NCBI GenBank assembly: GCA_030834835.1
Contig: JAUQXD010001323.1
Span: 1-6,952, forward strand
Length of the DNA stretch: 6,952 bases
Direction of reading: 5' to 3'
Source: Thermoflexales bacterium
GTDB lineage: Bacteria > Chloroflexota > Anaerolineae > Fen-1058
The stretch's first letter is position 1, and each line of letters begins with the position of its first letter. The position numbers and the translations under genes are program-made. The notes below the pieces were generated by a model. That model was not told where the DNA came from. It saw nothing but the letters and a program-made list of their open reading frames with translations, and ran no database searches. This document shows positions 5,828-6,952 of this stretch, in pieces.

Positions 5828-6952
5828 CGTGGAGCATCGCGCAGATGAGCTTTGGTCACAGCGTAGAGACAGTGCTTACGCGCCTGGGACAACCCAATAA
5901 TGATGTCGCTCGCTTCTGCTTTGAAGGCGCGGTGAAGCGTATTTTAGGTCAGTCGGCGCACCGGCTCTTGATGGCGTTGTCGTTGTTCGCGAATGGTACC
6001 AGTCGGAACGCTCTGGAGTATGTGACGGATCTGGGCAAGTTGGATTGCGATGACGGGTTAGTGGTGCTGGAAAAACTCTCACTCGTGAACAAGGATGGCG
6101 GACGTTTTAGCCTGCTGCCTTTGACGCTGACCTATTTGGGCGCAGAATTGCAGGGTCGGCCGGAACTGGAGCAAACCTATCGCGAACGTTGGGTGACCTA
6201 CTTCATCAAATTCCTGAATGAGCAGCGCAAGAACGCTGACTACAATATTCCCGTCATCGAACCAGACGCCGGCAATATCATTAATGTGGTTGAATGGTGC
6301 GCGCATCACGACCTGCACCCCCATGTCATTGCGCTGGTGCGGGGTTTGGATTCCTACTTGTGGCGCACCGGTAATTGGCATACCATGTATCACTTCTATG
6401 AGCTTGGGTTGAATGCGGCGATACTGTCGACCGATCTACTCAATCAAGCCCGCCTGTTGCGGCTCATGTCGAATGTCAGGAATTTCCAGGGAGAATTGGA
6501 AGAATCGGAGCGCCTGGCGTTGCGCGCCCTGTCGCTTGATCGCCAGACCGGCGATAAATCAGAACTGGCGCTCATCCTGTTTCGATTGGCCAATATTGCG
6601 CAAGCCCGCCAGGACTATCCGACCGCGCAGGATTTTGCCACAGAAGGATTGGCGATGGCGCAGGAAACCGGCGACCACCGATATGTCGCCAGATTGCTAG
6701 GGCGTCTTGGACAAGTTAAACTCGCTCAGGGCGAGTTGGAGGCGGCTGCTACAGACTTCAAAAAGGCGCTGGAGATTTTTGCGTCATTAGGCCCTGACGC
6801 ACAAGATCATTGGCCGGTAGCGTGGGTCAATCGCGCGTTGGGCCTTGTCTGTTTCAAGCAGGGCGATTATTCACACGCCAGAGAATATTACCAGAAGAGC
6901 CTTGAAATCAGTGAAAGGATTGCCAGCATGCAGGATTTGGCCGAAACCAAGC
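5824..6952 (+). CDS. Winged-helix and TPR C-terminal part of the NB-ARC STAND protein, runs off the right edge
   Basis: The frame is open to the window end. It continues the ATPase from 5809 in the shifted frame (GGVPLAMTWSIAQM), so ATG 5824 is only a nominal start and has no Shine-Dalgarno. In continuous numbering from 4502, residues about 476-555 (ILGQSAHRLLMALSLFANG ... LEKLSLVNKDGGRFSLLPL) resemble the winged-helix domain that follows NB-ARC. A helical linker (556-645) follows. Then four TPR-like repeats start near 650, 689, 728 and 773 (about 40 residues each). They show the usual pattern, for example LGQVKLAQGELEAAATDFKKA and ALGLVCFKQGDYSHAREYYQ. TPRs in such proteins are the likely ligand-sensing surface. 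More repeats probably lie beyond 6952. If not rejoined upstream, this part lacks the nucleotide-binding site and would have no switch function. Confidence 0.85.
   Translation, partial: MTWSIAQMSFGHSVETVLTRLGQPNNDVARFCFEGAVKRILGQSAHRLLMALSLFANGTSRNALEYVTDLGKLDCDDGLVVLEKLSLVNKDGGRFSLLPLTLTYLGAELQGRPELEQTYRERWVTYFIKFLNEQRKNADYNIPVIEPDAGNIINVVEWCAHHDLHPHVIALVRGLDSYLWRTGNWHTMYHFYELGLNAAILSTDLLNQARLLRLMSNVRNFQGELEESERLALRALSLDRQTGDKSELALILFRLANIAQARQDYPTAQDFATEGLAMAQETGDHRYVARLLGRLGQVKLAQGELEAAATDFKKALEIFASLGPDAQDHWPVAWVNRALGLVCFKQGDYSHAREYYQKSLEISERIASMQDLAETK

Noticed and set aside
1..6952. CRISPR array, tRNA, rRNA, insertion-sequence transposase
   Set aside because: No regularly spaced direct repeats, tRNA-like cloverleaf, rRNA signature or transposase motif was seen on reading both strands.

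Overview
The window looks like an accessory, rearranged stretch of a moderately GC-rich bacterial genome. Chloroflexota is my best guess, from the style of the alpha-2-macroglobulin homologue and of the STAND ATPase with TPRs. That is family resemblance only; no ribosomal or other marker gene is present.

Layout. Positions 1-3375 (minus strand) are one uninterrupted reading frame of 1125 codons that starts at an ATG with a strong Shine-Dalgarno and runs off the left edge. It encodes a membrane-anchored bacterial alpha-2-macroglobulin (protease-trapping, thioester) protein. The window ends about 20 codons after the thioester CxEQ motif. A block of about six transmembrane helices plus a Pro/Ala-rich linker sits where eukaryotic alpha-2-macroglobulins carry the bait region.

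Positions 3376-4501 have no convincing intact gene and read as a graveyard. They hold a membrane-protein N-terminus whose start codon appears to be ACG behind a good ribosome site, a C-terminal stub resembling an anaerobic sulfatase-maturase radical SAM enzyme, and a stub of about 20 codons matching the N-terminus of a SNF2/RapA-type helicase. Several inverted repeats lie between them, including a perfect 16-bp-stem hairpin at 4242-4277. Divergent candidate promoters lie at 3448-3476 (minus) and 4107-4115 (plus).

Positions 4502-6952 (plus strand) encode a STAND-class NTPase: helical N-terminal domain, NB-ARC ATPase, winged-helix-like region, then TPR repeats running off the right edge. The gene is split at 5806-5810, a run of five Gs. 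One extra G would restore one continuous protein and rebuild the conserved GGVPLA (GLPL-type) motif that the break cuts through.

How they fit together: the two large genes diverge across the debris and are probably independent. The first acts at the cell surface against proteases. The second is a cytoplasmic sensor/switch of the kind often found among antiphage and signalling genes, and the helicase stub just upstream would fit a degraded defence locus. I see no complete multi-gene system inside the window.
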